Positions 60,871-64,000 of a stretch of 64,000 nt of DNA are shown piece after piece. Location: positions 1 to 64,000 of the forward strand of contig JAFUPV010000035.1 in assembly GCA_017472605.1 (NCBI GenBank), given 5' to 3'. A program made the translations under genes and the position numbers. The notes below the pieces were generated by a model. That model did not search any database. It saw only the letters and a program-made list of their open reading frames with translations, and was not told the DNA's origin. The number at the start of each line of letters is the position of its first letter. The stretch's first letter is position 1. The DNA comes from Lachnospiraceae bacterium. GTDB lineage: Bacteria > Bacillota > Clostridia > Lachnospirales > Lachnospiraceae.

Positions 60871-62244
60871 ATGAGAAATATGAAGCGTATTGGCGCATGT
60901 GCTCTGGCTGCAGTAATGGCTCTTGGAATGATGAGCGGCTGCTCCAGACTGGAGAATAAGAGCGAGCAGGATACCGTGATCGCGACCTTTGACGGTGAGG
61001 ATATCATGCTTGACTATGTCATGTATCAGATGCGTTCTGCTCAGTACGGTTACGAGCAGATGTTCAGCATGTGGTACGGAACCACTGATTTCTGGAGCCA
61101 GGCCTATGATGAGACAACTACCATCGAGTCCTATGTCAAGGAAAGCATCATGGCAACTATCCGTCAGACAAAGGTTCTTTGCGACTACGCAGAAAAGAAC
61201 GGCATTGAGCTGACCGAAGAACAGCTGAAGAAAGTGGATGAAGCGGTTGAAACCGCAATGAGTGCGGACCAGGAATACCTTGATCTGCTGGGAGCAACCG
61301 AGGAGCTGATGCGTGAGGTAGTTACGGAGAATGCGCTGGCAAATGCTGTTTATCTGGCGCTTGTGGCTGACGTGGACACCACGGTTGGCGATGAGGAGTT
61401 TATTCGCAAGGACATCACCTATGTACGTCTGGCTCCGACCGATCTGGAGGAAGAGTCCAGTGAGGCTGTGACCACTGCGGAAGATACCACGGAAGCAGGT
61501 GAGGAAGAGACTGGTACAGCGGCAGATGAAGCAGACGCAAAGACCGCTGACGAGGCAGAAACCTCTATTGAGGCGGAAACTTCAGAGGAAGCGCAGACAA
61601 CCGTTGAAGCAACCACAGCAGATGCCGCTGCTGTTCTGGCTGAAAAGGAAGCAGCGCAGAAGGAAGCAATGGAAGAGGCTGCAAAGGAAATTGAGGAACG
61701 GCTGAATGACGGCGAACTTCCGGCTGATTTCATCAGCGAGTACAACGAAGATACCACGTACTTTACTGCAACTCACTCGACTTCTACCATTGGTGATGAC
61801 AGCACCTATGTTTACACGGAAACTGCATTTGCTCTTGGACTGAATGAAGTTGCGGTTTATGCCGATGAGAGCACTGGCGGCGTGTATGTCCTGATGTGCA
61901 CCAATGACAACAACACTGAAGCGCGTCAGACTGCCATCGAGTCTGAGATTGAGAGCAGAAAAGCGGATCTCTTTGTTGAGAAGTATGCCGCCATTCAGGA
62001 AGAGTCTCCGGAGTTCAAGGTTGATGAGGATGTAATGGCCCAGATCACCTTCTCCACCGCACTCTATGTACCGGAAACAACTGAGGCAGCCAGCGTTGAG
62101 GAAACGACCGTGGAAGAGACAACGGCTGAAGAGGCAACCGTGAAAGAAACGACTGAGGCAGAGACCGGAGAAGCGGATGAAACTGCTGATTCAGAAGTGA
62201 AGACTTCTGAGGAAGAAACCGAAGTGACAACAGAAGCAGAATAA
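60871..62244 (+). CDS. PrsA/SurA-like lipoprotein foldase, possibly atypical
   Basis: 457 residues. Lipoprotein signal MMSGCSR (lipobox SGC). SurA/PrsA N-terminal helical chaperone part (about 35-180, with TTIESYVKESIMATIRQTKVL). The region where a parvulin domain should lie is interrupted (about 195-275) by a Glu/Ala/Thr-rich low-complexity insert (EETGTAADEADAKTADEAE); the rest (ITYVRLAP before; DGELPADFISEYNED...AFALGLNEVA after) resembles the two halves of the domain. A second Thr/Glu-rich tail ends the protein. It should assist folding of secreted proteins, such as those of the surface array. Confidence 0.82.
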   Translation: MRNMKRIGACALAAVMALGMMSGCSRLENKSEQDTVIATFDGEDIMLDYVMYQMRSAQYGYEQMFSMWYGTTDFWSQAYDETTTIESYVKESIMATIRQTKVLCDYAEKNGIELTEEQLKKVDEAVETAMSADQEYLDLLGATEELMREVVTENALANAVYLALVADVDTTVGDEEFIRKDITYVRLAPTDLEEESSEAVTTAEDTTEAGEEETGTAADEADAKTADEAETSIEAETSEEAQTTVEATTADAAAVLAEKEAAQKEAMEEAAKEIEERLNDGELPADFISEYNEDTTYFTATHSTSTIGDDSTYVYTETAFALGLNEVAVYADESTGGVYVLMCTNDNNTEARQTAIESEIESRKADLFVEKYAAIQEESPEFKVDEDVMAQITFSTALYVPETTEAASVEETTVEETTAEEATVKETTEAETGEADETADSEVKTSEEETEVTTEAE

Positions 62245-62283
62245 ATGGTGTAACAGAAGATAGAAATCAGAAAAGGATCTGTC

Positions 62284-62318
62284 ATCTGCCAGTGAAGGCA
62301 GGCGGCAGATTCTTTTTT
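62284..62318 (+). terminator. Terminator after PrsA-like gene
   Basis: ATCTGCC / GGCAGAT stem with inner pairing, followed by TCTTTTTT. Confidence 0.85.
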
Positions 62319-62392
62319 GTGCCGCCAGTACATCCAGTCAGCGGTGCACATAAAATTGTTAAGAAAATCGTAATGAAATCCGCGAAAGACTA

Positions 62393-62460
62393 TTGACATC
62401 CTGTAACAATCTCGTTATAATATAACCGAGTTGTAACAAAGTTGTAACAAACTCTGTAAA
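62393..62460 (+). promoter_or_regulatory. Promoter with WalR-type direct repeat
   Basis: TTGACA (62393-62398), 17-base spacer, TATAAT (62416-62421). TGTAAC at 62432-62437 and 62443-62448, separated by exactly 5 bases, matches the WalR/YycF box TGTWAH-N5-TGTWAH; further TGTAAC at 62402 (inside the spacer) and TGTAAA at 62455. The pair lies just past the predicted start point. Confidence 0.7.
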
Positions 62461-62546
62461 AAAACAGGGAAGAAAAGCCGAAGACACACTCATGGTCAGT
62501 GAAAACAAATGCTTTTCCAAACCATGACAAACGCCTGGAGGATTTT

Positions 62547-64000
62547 ATGAAAAGATTTGCTCATCGCTTATTCGTAGCCTGCCTGACAGCAGCAATGACT
62601 GTTGCTTCCGTTGGAACTACTGCTTTCTCCACAGAGATGGAGGGAGAAGCAGCCGTTGCCGGAATGGCAGTTACTTTAAATAATTACTATGCTTCCACCT
62701 ACACACCGGAAGCCGACATTCTGGAGTACCTGATGCCGACGGTAGCAGCACCGTCCACCGAGGCAGCCAGTGGAGAGACACAGGCACAGACAACTGCGGC
62801 AGCCGTTGCAGCCAATCCGACCACAGCACAAAATACAGAATCTGCTGCAGCTTCTGCAGATGGAACAGCAGCGTCTGACGGTCAGGAAAGCGAAGAAGAA
62901 ACCACGATTGACGGAAGAGGCCTGATTTCTGAGTACTCGACTGTTTACGCAACCGGCGTAATCAGCGTGCTTGGCTACCTGAATGTCCGCGAAGATGCGT
63001 CCACGACGGCAGAGAGCCTTGGCCAGCTGTACAGCAACGCAACGGTTGATATCTACGGTCAGACTGAGAATGACGAAGGCACCTGGTATCTGGTAGCTGC
63101 CAATGGAATCGTTGGCTATGTAAATGCCGACTATGTAAGAATCGGACAGGGCTCTGATGTTGTGGAATCCAACGTTACAAATAAAGTAGCAGTCATCATT
63201 GAAGAAAGTGTTGATGCGAAGAACGCAGCGACTGAGAACGGAACTGTTGTTGCCACTGTCTACAGGGACGAGCGCTATGCAGTTGTTGAAATTCAGGGTG
63301 ACTATGTGAAAATTAAGAACTCCGAATATGTCATCGGCTATGTTCCGATGAGCGGTGTTCAGATCGAGACGGAGCTGCCGGAAGCTGCAGCAGCGTCTGA
63401 TACAGCGACGGTTGATGCGCTGAAAGCCAATTATCTGCAGGGCATCGACTATACAGAAGCGGAGCTGACAAAGAGTCTGATGGCCGGTGATTATTACAGC
63501 GCGCTCCAGCAGGCAACCTATGTCGTAGAGCTCTGGAATCTGTACATTCAGGAGGCAAAATTTGCTGAGCTGAACGATCTGGCTGCAGCTGCGGAAGAAG
63601 AGAAGGCCGCTGCTGTGAAGCAGATGGAAGAGGTTCAGGCAAAATACAATGAATCCGTTGCAGCCGAGACGGAATCCGAGACTTCTCCAGTGGCAGAAGA
63701 TACCAGCGCTCCGGAGATCATCTACGGAGAAGAGGCAACGGTTGACCCGGCAAGTGTACCGACAGGAGCAACAACTACTGCTTCTGCAGATGATGGAGAA
63801 TTGTCCGTTGTTGTTCCGACCATGGCAGCTTCCGTTGTAAAGATCACTGCCTGCTATCAGGGCGGATCCAAGATGGAAGGCGATGTGGTATCCAGCAGCG
63901 AGCTCTGGGTTCGCGCTCTGTACAGTGACGGAACCATCAAGGATCTTTACGAAGGCTGGTCCTGCCCGATGGTTGGAATGAACCTGACTGCAGGAACCGA
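62547..64000 (+). CDS. Secreted SH3-domain protein (5' part, runs off window)
   Basis: At least 484 residues, open to the window end. ATG 62547 follows TGGAGG by 5 bases. Signal peptide ending TAFSTE, an Ala/Thr/Glu-rich linker, two bacterial SH3 domains (about 135-195, GYLNVREDAS...GIVGYVNADYV; about 205-270, YVIGYVPMSG), a helical coiled segment (about 275-375, AEEEKAAAVKQMEEVQAKY), a second linker, and a beta region near the end (WVRALYSDGTIKDLYEGW) resembling an Ig-like domain. A hydrolase domain may lie beyond the window. Cell-wall association fits the WalR-type promoter. Confidence 0.88.
   Translation, partial: MKRFAHRLFVACLTAAMTVASVGTTAFSTEMEGEAAVAGMAVTLNNYYASTYTPEADILEYLMPTVAAPSTEAASGETQAQTTAAAVAANPTTAQNTESAAASADGTAASDGQESEEETTIDGRGLISEYSTVYATGVISVLGYLNVREDASTTAESLGQLYSNATVDIYGQTENDEGTWYLVAANGIVGYVNADYVRIGQGSDVVESNVTNKVAVIIEESVDAKNAATENGTVVATVYRDERYAVVEIQGDYVKIKNSEYVIGYVPMSGVQIETELPEAAAASDTATVDALKANYLQGIDYTEAELTKSLMAGDYYSALQQATYVVELWNLYIQEAKFAELNDLAAAAEEEKAAAVKQMEEVQAKYNESVAAETESETSPVAEDTSAPEIIYGEEATVDPASVPTGATTTASADDGELSVVVPTMAASVVKITACYQGGSKMEGDVVSSSELWVRALYSDGTIKDLYEGWSCPMVGMNLTAGT

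Overview
The window looks like chromosomal DNA of a Gram-positive Clostridia member, most like Lachnospiraceae. The signs are strong AGGAGG ribosome sites, DnaD and a DnaI-type helicase loader, SpoVG, the paired glgC/glgD arrangement, an LTA-synthase/MdoB-like enzyme, and BspA-type leucine-rich-repeat proteins carrying aromatic 22-residue wall-binding-like repeats. This rests on gene content and protein style; no database search was possible.

Region 1 (1-25.6 kb) is an accessory array of large secreted proteins. Seven of them share a C-terminal or internal block of 22-24 residue repeats (consensus TGLxKxNGxWFYVxxGxxDWxY), mostly closed by a cap ending GGYVR. Each has a different front end: BspA-type LRRs (143, 13713, 15707), NlpC/P60 with SH3 (5634), CAP plus a bacterial Ig domain (8136), or transglutaminase (21058); the seventh is a collapsed relic (3936). 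A lipase-like protein (11346) and an LRR protein with a long acidic tail (23113) lack the repeats. Two genes are frameshifted. Short unrelated genes are interspersed: a JAB-like protein with a 56-residue partner (3013-3811), and two tiny membrane proteins with an ImmA/IrrE-type peptidase (4622-5590). Inside the array are core genes on both strands (DD-carboxypeptidase, cytidylate-kinase-like, trmB) and a tRNA-Lys.

Region 2 (25.7-38.6 kb) is envelope sugar and polymer chemistry: two tandem acyltransferases, a small membrane protein and an MdoB/LtaS-like transferase, then rfbF-rfbG-rfbH plus a ThDP enzyme, a set expected to make a CDP-activated 3,6-dideoxy or branched sugar. A second identical tRNA-Lys, a zinc-ribbon protein, a PAP2 phosphatase, a YhfC-like membrane protein and a cold-shock protein follow.

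Region 3 (38.8-64 kb) is mostly housekeeping: zinc-ribbon/TPM pair, cyclophilin, GNAT, plsC-like, malQ, PRPP synthetase, dnaI-like, dnaD, murC (all minus from plsC to murC), then glgC-glgD-spoVG, a polysaccharide deacetylase, GNAT, DUF4375, alpha/beta hydrolase, pth, mfd, a PrsA/SurA-like lipoprotein and an SH3-domain secreted protein cut by the window end. Two regulatory signals stand out: a DnaA-box cluster just upstream of the dnaD-dnaI promoter, and a perfect WalR-type direct repeat at the promoter of the last gene.
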